The position numbers were made by a program, and so were the translations under genes. Shown in pieces: positions 7,400-15,280 of a DNA stretch of 64,000 nucleotides (positions are counted from its first letter, which is position 1; each line of letters opens with the position of its first letter). Below the pieces are notes generated by a model, which ran no database searches, was not told where the DNA came from, and saw nothing but the letters and a program-made list of their open reading frames with translations. The stretch is from assembly GCF_006543045.1 (NCBI RefSeq), contig NZ_RBZW01000016.1:1-64000 (forward strand), written 5' to 3'. The stretch is from Salinadaptatus halalkaliphilus (lineage in GTDB: Archaea; Halobacteriota; Halobacteria; Halobacteriales; Natrialbaceae).

Positions 7400-8497
7400 A
7401 TGGATCCACGCATTCGCGAACACGCCGAGATCATCGCGAACCACTCGGTCGACTTGCAGGAAGGGGACAACGTCGTCGTCGACGCCCACCCTGTCGCCGA
7501 GGACCTCGTCGTCGCCCTCCACGAGGTCATCGGTGACGTGGGTGCGAACCCGGTCACGACGAGCCAGCGCACCGGCAAACGGAGCCAGCGTGCGTACCTT
7601 CGCGCTTCCGACGAGGACGACTTCGGGACGCCTGCCCACGAACTGGCACTCATCGAGGAGACCGATGTCTACATCGCCATCCGCGCCAGCGACAACGTCA
7701 CCCAAACCGCCGACGTCGATCCCGAGATCAGCGCCGCTCACCAGCAGGCCCACAGCCCAATTCTCGAGGAGCGTCTCTCCACCCGCTGGTGTCTCACGCA
7801 GTATCCCGCGCCCGCGAACGCCCAGCTCGCGGAGATGTCGACCGAAGGCTACGAGAACTTCGTCTGGGACGCCGTCAACAAGGACTGGGCGGAACAGCGC
7901 GACCACCAGGCCAACATGGTCGAACTCATGGATCCCGCTTCGGAAATCCGCATCAAGAGCGGCGAGACGACGGACGTGACGATGTCCATCGAGGGGAACC
8001 CGACGCTGAACGACCACGGCGAGCACAACCTCCCCGGCGGCGAGGTCTTTACCGCCCCACAGCCCGGCAGCGTCGAGGGCGAGGTGCTGTTCGACATGCC
8101 GCTCTATCATCAGGGACGGGAGATCACGGACGTCTTCCTCGAGTTCGAAAACGGCGAGGTCGTCTCCCACTCCGCGGCGAAAAACGAAGGCGTGCTGACG
8201 GAAGTGCTCGAGACCGATCCCGGCGCGCGCCGCCTGGGCGAACTCGGCATCGGGATGAATCGCGACATCGACCAGTTCACCTACAACATGCTCTTCGACG
8301 AGAAGATGGGCGATACGGTCCACATGGCGGTCGGCCGGGCCTACGACGACACCGTCGGCGAAGACAACGAACAGAACGATTCGGCGGTCCACGTCGACAT
8401 GATCGTCGACATGAGTGAGGACTCGCTCATCGAAGTCGACGGCGACGTGGTACAACGCGACGGGACGTTCCGGTTCGAGGACAGATTCGACGGGTAA
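7400..8497 (+). CDS. M29-family (AmpS-type) metallo-aminopeptidase
   Basis: A 365-residue peptidase of clan MQ, family M29. It removes N-terminal residues from peptides using two divalent metals. The N-terminal domain begins MDPRIREHAEIIANHSVDLQ, typical of the family. In the C-terminal catalytic half, histidines and acids occur in the expected order, including DKM-type GDTVHMAVGRAY and a HVDMIVDM (His-x-Asp) pair near residue 333. Length matches thermophilic bacterial homologues. It likely degrades peptides in the cytosol and may use peptides imported by the Dpp system 23 kb away; that link is inference. Confidence 0.9.
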   Translation: MDPRIREHAEIIANHSVDLQEGDNVVVDAHPVAEDLVVALHEVIGDVGANPVTTSQRTGKRSQRAYLRASDEDDFGTPAHELALIEETDVYIAIRASDNVTQTADVDPEISAAHQQAHSPILEERLSTRWCLTQYPAPANAQLAEMSTEGYENFVWDAVNKDWAEQRDHQANMVELMDPASEIRIKSGETTDVTMSIEGNPTLNDHGEHNLPGGEVFTAPQPGSVEGEVLFDMPLYHQGREITDVFLEFENGEVVSHSAAKNEGVLTEVLETDPGARRLGELGIGMNRDIDQFTYNMLFDEKMGDTVHMAVGRAYDDTVGEDNEQNDSAVHVDMIVDMSEDSLIEVDGDVVQRDGTFRFEDRFDG

Positions 8498-8541
8498 CGA
8501 CCGCGGCTGGCTTTATGCGCTCGCGGCCGAAAGCAACAGGT

Positions 8542-8958
8542 ATGGCAATACTCGTCGCCTACGACGATTCCGAACCCGCACAGCAGGCCGCCAGCCACGC
8601 GTTCACGCAGTATCCCAACGAGGAGATCGTCCTGTTGCGGGTCGTCGAGGCCGCAGCGGGGTCGACCGGCGCGGGTATCGAACTCGCTCGAGAGTACCTC
8701 GCCGAGCGAAAAGAACGAGCCTCCGACGAGTTGGTCGACACCGCCTCCGATCTGGTGAACGCCGACGACGTCGACTTCCGAACCGAAATCGCGGTCGGGA
8801 ATCCGGCTCGAGAGGTCGTCGCCTTCGCCGAGGAACACGACGTCGATCACATCGTCGTCGGCAATCACGGCCGGTCCGGTGTCTCGCGGGTCCTGCTCGG
8901 TAGCGTCGCCGAAACGATCGTTCGTCGCTCGCCGGTGCCGGTGACGGTCGTGCGCTGA
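8542..8958 (+). CDS. Universal stress protein, ATP-binding UspA type
   Basis: A 138-residue single UspA domain. It begins with MAILVAYDDSEPAQQA and ends with the nucleotide-binding pattern VGNHGRSGVSRVLLGSVAE followed by RRSPVPVTVVR, so ATP-binding residues are intact. The ATG at 8542 is chosen because family members start right at the first beta strand; the upstream 9 codons are not conserved-looking. It is monocistronic, 44 bp after the aminopeptidase. Confidence 0.93.
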   Translation: MAILVAYDDSEPAQQAASHAFTQYPNEEIVLLRVVEAAAGSTGAGIELAREYLAERKERASDELVDTASDLVNADDVDFRTEIAVGNPAREVVAFAEEHDVDHIVVGNHGRSGVSRVLLGSVAETIVRRSPVPVTVVR

Positions 8959-9210
8959 TCCCGCCGGAACGCCTCTCGAGTGTTGGTCATGCTGCCGTCG
9001 ACCACGAGCGATTCGTCGGTGACGTAGGGCGCACTCGAGTCGATTTCGGCCTCGATCGGGTCGTGTGTCGGCTCGCTGCCTTCGCGTGGTGGCGCCCGAC
9101 CGTCGGCGATGACGACGGCTATCCTGTCTGCAAGGAGCGACGACATGCCAGCGTCACTCCCACACCAGCGGGCAAAAAGCAGCGGGCTGGCGACGAGTAC
9201 GAACGAGGCA

Positions 9211-9220
9211 GCTATATCCG
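9211..9220 (+). promoter_or_regulatory. TATA box of HTH_10 regulator 2
   Basis: GCTATATCCG is centred about 28 bp before the ATG at 9243, the spacing for leaderless initiation. It supports the choice of 9243 over the longer open frame that begins at 9063. Confidence 0.5.
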
Positions 9221-9242
9221 TCGCCGACGGGAGTGGTCTGAT

Positions 9243-9926
9243 ATGGGGTTTATCGCCGAGTACGAGATCGGGTGTGACCGTCTGCCGCTCGTGACCGTCG
9301 CGGCGGCCATCCCCGAGGCGACGATCGATGTCGATATCCAGCCCACCCAGGACGACCGACCGCCGCTGATCGCACACGTCGATTACGACGATATCGGAGC
9401 CCTCGAGCGCGCCTTCGACGACGTCGTGTTCGTCGCCTCGTACACGCACGTCGGCCGCGAGGACGACACAGACCGCTACCAGATCGAGCCCGCCGTCGGC
9501 ATGGCGGCCCAACTCGGCGATCGGATCGACGACCTCTCGCAGCTTCATGACCTCGCCAGTACCGACGCCGTCATCGATCGTATCCGGGTTACCCCGACGG
9601 GGTGGGTCCAACGCGGCTGGTTCGCCGACAGAGCTGTCCTCGAGGAGTTTCGGGTGTTCTGGCAGCGAAACGGTACTTTCACGCTTCGTCGCCTCACTCG
9701 AGATCACTCGAGCGCCGAAGACGATGGACTCACCGATCGCCAGCGCGAGGCCGTTCGAACCGCCTACGAGATGGGGTACTTCGAAATCCCGCGGACAGCC
9801 ACGCTCGAGGACGTCGCCACGGAACTCGGGATTACCGCGTCCTCGCTGTCCGAGCGACTCCGGCGGGCACAGACCCATCTCGTCGAAACGGCCGTCAGCG
9901 GACCTCGGCCCGCCAGGCCCTCCTGA
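9243..9926 (+). CDS. HTH_10 (bacterio-opsin activator-type) regulator 2
   Basis: A 227-residue regulator. The N-terminal sensing region starts MGFIAEYEIGCDRLPL, and the C-terminal HTH_10 domain shows LTDRQREAVRTAYEMGYFEIPR and LGITASSLSERLRRAQ. MGFIAEY is a typical start for this haloarchaeal group. Its 3' end overlaps the convergent ABC permease by 32 bp, so the two messages are antisense at their ends. Effector and targets are unknown. Confidence 0.9.
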   Translation: MGFIAEYEIGCDRLPLVTVAAAIPEATIDVDIQPTQDDRPPLIAHVDYDDIGALERAFDDVVFVASYTHVGREDDTDRYQIEPAVGMAAQLGDRIDDLSQLHDLASTDAVIDRIRVTPTGWVQRGWFADRAVLEEFRVFWQRNGTFTLRRLTRDHSSAEDDGLTDRQREAVRTAYEMGYFEIPRTATLEDVATELGITASSLSERLRRAQTHLVETAVSGPRPARPS

Positions 9927-10830
9927 GCAGTGTCGTCGCGATCGCACCGAGGGCGACAACACACAGGGACAACACCGCGACGGCGGGGACGACGGCGTTC
10001 CAGTATCCGACGAGGCCGCTCACCTCGAGCACCGTTAGCACGTCCTCGCCGAGCATGAGGGCTCGAATGCCGTCGACGCCGTAGGTGACCGGATTCGCGA
10101 CGGCGACGGTCCGGATCCAGCCCGGTAACACCTCGAGCGGGAGAAAGGCACTCGAGACGAACAGCAGGGGGAAGGTGAGCAGGTTCGCGATCAGAATCGT
10201 CGCCTCCTCGTCGCGAGTCACGAGCGCGACGATCGTGGAGAACGCGACGAAGACGGACCCAAAGCACACTGCGATCGCGACGATACCGAGGAGGCCGAGC
10301 ACTCCGGTCTGGTGATACGACCCGACCGAGTCGCCGGTCGTATACCACAGCATGGCGTAGCCGAGCGCGAGGATGATCGCCGTCTGGACGGCGATTCGAC
10401 AGAGTTCCGACAGCGTCTTTCCGAGTATCATCGCTCGGCGGTCGATCGGCGAGGCGAGCTGGGCGTCGAACATCCCCGTTTCCACGTCCTTGACCAGCCC
10501 GATACCCGAGACCGCGGCTGCGGCGAGTGCGGACTGGATCACGATCGCCGGCGTGAGAAACGTGACGTAGCGGACATCGTCGCCGTAGGCCTGCGAGAGC
10601 GCGCCGTCCGCGACGGCGCCGAGCACCGCAGCCAGCAGCACGAAAAAGAGCACCGGCTGGACGAGCGAGGAAAACGTGACGAACGGACTGCGTGCGGTCT
10701 TGCGAAGCCACCGCTCGAGCGAGCACCGCGTATCGCCCCAGAAACCGTTCCCGCTCGCTCGCTGCGGAACCGGTTCCGATTCCCCCCGTCCCGCGTCGCT
10801 CGAGTCGCCAGGGGACGACGCCGAACTCAT
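9895..10830 (-). CDS. ABC-2 type transporter permease
   Basis: A 311-residue membrane subunit of an ABC-2 exporter. After an acidic N-terminus of about 45 residues come six hydrophobic segments, with the ABC-2 signature region GMFDAQLASPIDRRAMILGKTLSEL and FPLLFVSSAFLPLEVLPGWI near the C-terminus. It pairs with the ATPase 10827-11861, whose stop overlaps this start as ATGA. The family (DrrB-like) exports drugs, lipids or polysaccharides; substrate unknown. Confidence 0.92.
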   Translation of the reverse strand: MSSASSPGDSSDAGRGESEPVPQRASGNGFWGDTRCSLERWLRKTARSPFVTFSSLVQPVLFFVLLAAVLGAVADGALSQAYGDDVRYVTFLTPAIVIQSALAAAAVSGIGLVKDVETGMFDAQLASPIDRRAMILGKTLSELCRIAVQTAIILALGYAMLWYTTGDSVGSYHQTGVLGLLGIVAIAVCFGSVFVAFSTIVALVTRDEEATILIANLLTFPLLFVSSAFLPLEVLPGWIRTVAVANPVTYGVDGIRALMLGEDVLTVLEVSGLVGYWNAVVPAVAVLSLCVVALGAIATTLLRRAWRAEVR

Positions 10831-11861
10831 CGTCGCTCCTCCTCGCGTCGTTCGGGCCGGGTGCCGGTCAGCGAGACGAAGACATCCTCGAGCGTCGGCG
10901 ATCGAAGGTCGAACCCCGTCACCGGAACGTCCGCCTTCGAGAGCGCGATGAGCAGTTCGTGTGCCCGGTCACCGATTCCCTCGGCCGTCACCGTCAGCCC
11001 CTCGGGCGTCGAATCGGTCTGTGACGGATCGATACCGTCCAATTCGTGGACGGTTCGGCGTGCGCGCTCGAGGTGGGGTTCGACGGCGAAGCCGTCGCCT
11101 GAACCGCCGATCTCGAGCGTCAAGATCTCGCCGCCGACGCGGGAGATGAGCGTCTCCGGTGTGCCCGAAGCAACGAGCCGGCCGTCGTCGATGATGAAGA
11201 GTCGATCGCACCGGGGGAGCGTCTGCTCTACGTACTGCGTCGTGAGAAAGACGGTCGTGCCCGCCTCGTTGAGCCGGTCGACGTAGTTCCACAGCTGGGT
11301 TCGGGCCGCCGGATCGAGACCGACGGTCGGTTCGTCGAGAAAGACGACGGGTGGGTGATGGACCAACGCGGTGGCCGCGTCGAGTCGCTTTGCCATGCCG
11401 CCGGAGAACCGGCCGGCCCGCGTGTCGGCGACATCTGCGAGTCCGACGACCTCGAGCAGTCGGTCGACGCGGTCGCCTCGCTCGGCGCGTGGGACGCCGT
11501 AGATATCACAGGCGAAGCGGACGTTCTCTCGAGCGGTCAGTTCCGCGTCGACGCTGGCTTCCTGGGCCATGTAGCCGATCGATTCGCGAACGGCCCGTGG
11601 GTCGGATCGAACATCGTAGCCGTTGATCGAGACGGTGCCGTCCATCGGGTACAGGAGCGTGACGAGCGTTCGGATCGTCGTCGTCTTTCCAGCGCCGTTA
11701 GGACCGAGAAAGCCGACGCATTCGCCCGCCTCGACCGCGAGCGAAAGCCCCCGAACCGCCTCGGTGCCGTCGTCGTAGGTGACGTGGACATCCGTCGCAT
11801 CGATGGCCAGCGAGCGCTCCGAGTGCGACCGCGTCGTTTCATACGGTTTATTGTCCGTCAT
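10827..11861 (-). CDS. ABC exporter ATP-binding protein (DrrA-like)
   Basis: A 344-residue ATPase. Walker A is GPNGAGKTTTIRTL, the ABC signature is FSGGMAKRLD, and Walker B is VVFLDEPTVGLD. The C-terminal extension of about 90 residues is typical of daunorubicin-resistance-type ATPases. It forms an exporter with the overlapping permease gene. Oddity: the start codon and first codons (MTDNKPYE) are read from the left arm of palindromic repeat D (11839-11924), so the N-terminus was shaped by the repeat. A start further inside (for example near LAIDATDVHVTYDDG) would be the ancestral-looking N-terminus but has no ATG there. Confidence 0.92.
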   Translation of the reverse strand: MTDNKPYETTRSHSERSLAIDATDVHVTYDDGTEAVRGLSLAVEAGECVGFLGPNGAGKTTTIRTLVTLLYPMDGTVSINGYDVRSDPRAVRESIGYMAQEASVDAELTARENVRFACDIYGVPRAERGDRVDRLLEVVGLADVADTRAGRFSGGMAKRLDAATALVHHPPVVFLDEPTVGLDPAARTQLWNYVDRLNEAGTTVFLTTQYVEQTLPRCDRLFIIDDGRLVASGTPETLISRVGGEILTLEIGGSGDGFAVEPHLERARRTVHELDGIDPSQTDSTPEGLTVTAEGIGDRAHELLIALSKADVPVTGFDLRSPTLEDVFVSLTGTRPERREEERR

Positions 11862-11924
11862 GTCCGGTGCACCCACGACTCGGGCGGCAGGTACGTCGGT
11901 ACATCGTTACAGCAATCCGTATCA
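11839..11924. repeat. Palindromic repeat, copy D
   Basis: An 86-bp member of the palindrome family with arms TCATACGGTTTATTGTCC and TTACAGCAATCCGTATCA. The inner arms (GGTGCACCCA against CGGCAGGTACG) pair poorly, making this the most degenerate copy. It shares its last three bases with copy B, giving a head-to-tail pair. It contains the start codon of the ABC ATPase on the minus strand. Confidence 0.8.
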
Positions 11925-12007
11925 TACGGTTTACTGTAAGTCATTTCCGGCGCAACCGCGACCCGGACGGCGGTTGCGCCGGTACATCGTTACAGCAATC
12001 CGTATCA
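11922..12007. repeat. Palindromic repeat, copy B
   Basis: An 86-bp palindrome with outer arms CATACGGTTTACTGTAA and TTACAGCAATCCGTATCA. The inner arms GGCGCAACCGC and GCGGTTGCGCC are perfectly complementary around GACCCGGACG. It lies directly after copy D, in the divergent region between the ABC ATPase and the gene at 12211. Confidence 0.88.
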
Positions 12008-12210
12008 GTCGTCGACCGATTGGGTTCCATAGCGGACTCGAACGGTCGAGCGTCGACCGGGTAGCTCTATCTCCAATCCGTGAGGCAGGTTTATACGTCG
12101 ACGCGACTGGCGACCTCGAGAGTCCCTTCGTCCGTCGGCAAAACCATCGACCGCCGACACCGGCCCCTGCCAGCCCGGTCCTTACCCGGGAACCGCTCCA
12201 ACGATCGGCT

Positions 12211-12447
12211 ATGAACGTACCCGAACCACTCCAGGACGCCGACCGACACGGTGCGGTCGTTCGAACCCTCGAGTACGACGACGGGACCGTTATCGCGGTC
12301 GATTTCGGCACCGCTGCCGACCTTACCATCGATGTCGTCGACTCGAGCGTGATCGTCGTCACCGGCGACGGCCAGTTCGAGTTCGAACTGCCGCCGGAGG
12401 CGACCGACATCTCGGGGAACAACGGTATTCTGACGATCCAGGAGTAG
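12211..12447 (+). CDS. Small conserved haloarchaeal protein (DUF7127-like)
   Basis: A 78-residue acidic protein starting MNVPEPLQDADRHGAVV. The remainder is beta-rich: DGTVIAVDFG, TIDVVDSSVIVV and FEFELPPEATDI. This compact beta-sandwich-like pattern resembles a small Hsp20-like haloarchaeal family (DUF7127); the match is from memory of the pattern. The frame is open far upstream through the repeats, but only the ATG at 12211 starts protein-like sequence. Repeat E begins 7 bp after the stop. Confidence 0.65.
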   Translation: MNVPEPLQDADRHGAVVRTLEYDDGTVIAVDFGTAADLTIDVVDSSVIVVTGDGQFEFELPPEATDISGNNGILTIQE

Positions 12448-12454
12448 CCGGGAG

Positions 12455-12547
12455 TCATACGGTTTACTGTATGTCATAGGGATTATCGTCGGAGTTCATC
12501 GTTGTTCAACGACGAACCGAGAAACGCCGTTACAGTAATCTGTATCA
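12455..12547. repeat. Palindromic repeat, copy E (variant interior)
   Basis: A 93-bp member with family-type ends (TCATACGGTTTACTGTA and TTACAGTAATCTGTATCA) but a different interior. The inner hairpin is GTTCATCGTTG against CAACGACGAAC. The sequence ATAGGGATTATCGTCGG inside it recurs at about 62541, beside copy G. The last three bases are the TGA stop (minus strand) of the gene 12545-13435. Confidence 0.75.
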
Positions 12548-13435
12548 CTCATCGTTCTCGGCGACGGCAGGCTCGTACCGCCAGCCCGGACCCTGGTCCG
12601 TCTCGAGACGGTCGATACCGGGCGCGTCGTCGAACGTCCCCGCGAGCCACGCTGTCCACGCCTCCCGAGAGTCGTAGCCCGCGGGATGGTCCTCGAAGAC
12701 GGCGTCGGCGAGCATCGTTTCAGTTGCGACCTCGTGTTCGACCAGTGTCGCGAACGCGACGCGGGCAGCCGTCCGCTCGGCCTCGGTCAGGTCGGCGGTC
12801 TCGAGGGCGTGGCGAACGCTGCCGACCGAGGACTCCCCGCCGGGGTCGGGAACCTCGCGCCCGTCGCGGTCCGACTGCTCGAGGGCCGCCTCGCCGTCGT
12901 AGCGCCAGCTCTCCGCGACTGGTCCGGTCGACAGCAGTTCCACGTCGGGCAGGACCTCGAGTCGATCCCGAACGAGGTCCTCCCACCAGCGATCGGCCGA
13001 GTCGTAGCCGGCAGGGACTTCGGTGTAGGATTTGTCGATCAGTTCGGCGGTCGTCGCCTCGCCCCAGTACCGCAGCGCCGAAACGACGCTACGGACGGCG
13101 GCGTCTTCGTCCGCGCGAAGCTCGAACGACTCGAGGGCGTCCTCGACGCGTGCCGGCGTGTCGATCCGGTCGTCGTACCGCCCGATCGGCGTGGCGTGTA
13201 GGACTCGGTGGCCGTTCCGGGTGAGTTCGAACTCGCCGTCAGCGACATCGCTGTCACCGATATCGCTGTCGTCGACGGATTGGAGTAAGGCGTTGTCGAC
13301 CAGTTGGACCAGTCGCTCGTCGATCGCCTCCCGTGGCGCCTCGAGCGCTGCGGCCAGATCGGCTGGGGAGACGCCCCGGCTTGCCGCTCGCTCGAGAATC
13401 TTCCGTCCCAGGTCGTCGAGCGTGTTCGAGTCCAC
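12545..13435 (-). CDS. Winged-helix-containing haloarchaeal protein
   Basis: About 296 residues, acidic. The N-terminal third looks like a winged helix (GRKILERAASRGVSPADLAAALEAPREAIDE in outline, then FELTRNGHRVL). Two later segments repeat a similar pattern containing PAGYDSADRWWEDLV and PAGYDSREAWTAWLA, so the C-terminal part is an internal duplication. I chose GTG 13435 because a TATA-like CTTAATATC near 13492-13500 predicts transcription starting at about 13468, after the longer frame's ATG at 13513. The stop TGA belongs to repeat E. Probably DNA-binding; targets unknown. Confidence 0.7.
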   Translation of the reverse strand: MDSNTLDDLGRKILERAASRGVSPADLAAALEAPREAIDERLVQLVDNALLQSVDDSDIGDSDVADGEFELTRNGHRVLHATPIGRYDDRIDTPARVEDALESFELRADEDAAVRSVVSALRYWGEATTAELIDKSYTEVPAGYDSADRWWEDLVRDRLEVLPDVELLSTGPVAESWRYDGEAALEQSDRDGREVPDPGGESSVGSVRHALETADLTEAERTAARVAFATLVEHEVATETMLADAVFEDHPAGYDSREAWTAWLAGTFDDAPGIDRLETDQGPGWRYEPAVAENDE

Positions 13436-13819
13436 GCGAGGGGCTAGGACGGACCGACACTTAGTTCGAATACGGGGTGCAAGCAAGGATATTAAGCGGG
13501 GATCCGTGGTCACGTCGACGACGTGTCCGCGACACTGCCGCCGTCACGGTGGCGGAGACACCGGTACGGCCCTCGCGAGTGGCAGCCTCGAGAATCGACG
13601 GATCCCGATCGAAACCGACCGCACTCCCGGATTTCGACTCGACCACGGCGTTCGTTCGGGCGACGGCCAGTCCCCTTCGCGGCGAGGAGTTTCCCGCGAT
13701 CGGAGTGGGTTCGTCGGCGCCGATCCGGCCGCCTCTCTCCGACGCCGAAATCCACTCAGATATTATGCGGGTTCCTGGAATTCTCGAGTTGAAACGATGG
13801 GGGCAAATATCGTGTGCAG
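13436..13819. other. Intergenic region, no gene supported
   Basis: 384 bp between a leftward winged-helix gene and the 3' end of the FkbM gene. It holds the likely TATA (minus strand, about 13492-13500) of the winged-helix gene. The plus strand between about 13545 and 13760 stays open and has a moderately protein-like composition, perhaps a gene relic, but I find no start, motif or family. Confidence 0.35.
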
Positions 13820-14623
13820 TTACCGCGGTTCGAACCGCCAGTAGCCCGTCCTCGAGCGCATATCGTACGACAGATCCAGCATCACTTCCGTTGTTTCAGC
13901 TGGAGCATTTCCTCCGAGACCATCATCGTGGCGCTCGACGAAGACCGTCGGTTCGTCGGTCTCGAGGACCGCGCGGGCGCCCCGAAGCACGCTCGGCGCG
14001 GCCCCCTCGACGTCGACTTTGATCACGTCCGGCGACGCCAGCGAATCCAGCGCCGGGGCGTCGGCTCCGCTGGGCTCGAGGCCGGTAACGAGCGAGTCGA
14101 GTCGCCGAACCGGAACCGAGCGGACATCGAGGACGGTCGCCCCCCACCGCGTCGCGGCCGCGCGGTCGAACGCGGACAATTCGGGGTTCGAGGAGCGATA
14201 GAACGTCCGCCGGCCGTCCCTCTCGCCCAGTGCGCAGGCGTGGAGATCGATCCGACCCCCGAGGCCGTTCAGCGCCAGGTTCGCCCGGAATCGGTCGGCG
14301 ACGGCCGACGGCGGTTCGAACGCGGCTACCCGTCGGTCAGGCTCGTCCGTCGCCAGCGCCAGCGCGTAGATTCCGACGTGTGCCCCGACGTCGACGATCA
14401 CGTCGGTCGGGCCACAGACCGCGTCCAGTTCCGAAAGCATCGCGTCGTTGGCGTGGCGAGTGATCGGTTCGTAACACCGAATAGTGCCCGCCGGCGTCGA
14501 ATTGTTCCTCGAGTGGAACCGCCGATCGTAGTTCAGCGCCGCGAGCCGGTGGTACCACTCGTGGGCGACACCGCGAACCTGCTCGAGCGCCCCGCTCGGA
14601 AAGTTGGCTGGATCGATCGCCAT
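13820..14623 (-). CDS. FkbM-family methyltransferase
   Basis: A 267-residue SAM-dependent methyltransferase of the FkbM (Methyltransf_21) family. SAM-binding motif I is VIVDVGAHVGIYALALA, followed by RRVAAFEPPSAV and the family-defining DVIKVDVEGAAPSVLRGA. Members usually O-methylate sugars or other surface glycans, so a role in glycan decoration is plausible. The upstream neighbour is the decayed phosphotransferase, and no glycosyltransferase is adjacent. The ATG at 14623 fits the family N-terminus MAIDPANFP. Confidence 0.88.
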   Translation of the reverse strand: MAIDPANFPSGALEQVRGVAHEWYHRLAALNYDRRFHSRNNSTPAGTIRCYEPITRHANDAMLSELDAVCGPTDVIVDVGAHVGIYALALATDEPDRRVAAFEPPSAVADRFRANLALNGLGGRIDLHACALGERDGRRTFYRSSNPELSAFDRAAATRWGATVLDVRSVPVRRLDSLVTGLEPSGADAPALDSLASPDVIKVDVEGAAPSVLRGARAVLETDEPTVFVERHDDGLGGNAPAETTEVMLDLSYDMRSRTGYWRFEPR

Positions 14624-14639
14624 CCAGACGAGACGACGC

Positions 14640-15242
14640 GAGCATCGACGGTGAATGTTCGGCCGTGTTTCACAGCGCCGAACGGACTCGCCGCAGGGAG
14701 GGACGCCATACTCCTACGGATCTCCGAGCCCCAGACGGGACCGTGGTCCTCGAGACGATCGAGACAATCGTTTCCGAGGCCCTGGAGTCCGACGTTCTGG
14801 CGCGTCTGACTCGGTCGGCGCCGGTGGGGCGCTCGGTATCGCCACCGTTTGCGGACGACCCTGGCTGTCGGCCCGTGCTGGCCCACGGCGACTACCAGCC
14901 GAGCAACCTTCTCGCAGCGCCCGACGGGACGGTCACCGGCGTCTTCGACTCCACGTCACCCACGCTGGCTACGCGCTCGCTCGAGCCGAAGCGCGGTTCG
15001 TCGACGTCCACTGTCGGCTCCCGGCAGTGACCCGCGAACGCCTTCGACGAACCTTTCGGGACGCCTACGCCAAACACGGGCCACTCACGGACCAGTACGA
15101 CTCGCGGGCACCGGTGTACAGGCTGTGCTGGATCGCCCAGTCGGTCGCCAACTACGTGCACGTCGTCCAAACGGCGCGTGGCCGGACCCAGCTGTGGCGA
15201 CAGTGCCGGCGACTGCTCCCGGGCTGTGATCGATCGCCATAG
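14640..15242 (+). pseudogene. Decayed aminoglycoside phosphotransferase (APH)-family gene
   Basis: Remnant of an APH/choline-kinase-like gene. The frame through 14665 contains the family catalytic loop VLAHGDYQPSNLLAAPDGTV and ends GVFD. At about 14950 homology jumps to the frame of 14655, which continues HVTHAGYALARAEARFVDVH and a helical C-terminus to 15242. The junction implies loss of a few bases including the expected Trp-Glu after GVFD. The N-lobe (about 100-150 residues, with the ATP-binding Lys) is mostly missing, and a fragment near 14690-14740 lies in another frame. With a frameshift plus N-terminal loss, it is almost certainly inactive. Confidence 0.7.
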
Positions 15243-15280
15243 TCGGCGGATTTATTCCTCGTTTTCCCGAATAGCTGCCT

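Noticed and set aside
6824-8455. 543-residue minus-strand frame
   Set aside because: It is antisense to the M29 aminopeptidase and passes through repeat A; no motifs.
8865-9150. Minus-strand frame MSSLLADRIAVVIADGR in the UspA-HTH_10 gap
   Set aside because: It overlaps the UspA 3' end and the regulator upstream region, and has no start context or family. It could be a small gene, but evidence is too weak.
13477-14022. Plus-strand 181-residue frame
   Set aside because: Its second half is antisense to FkbM. The first half is discussed as a possible relic, with no support as a gene.
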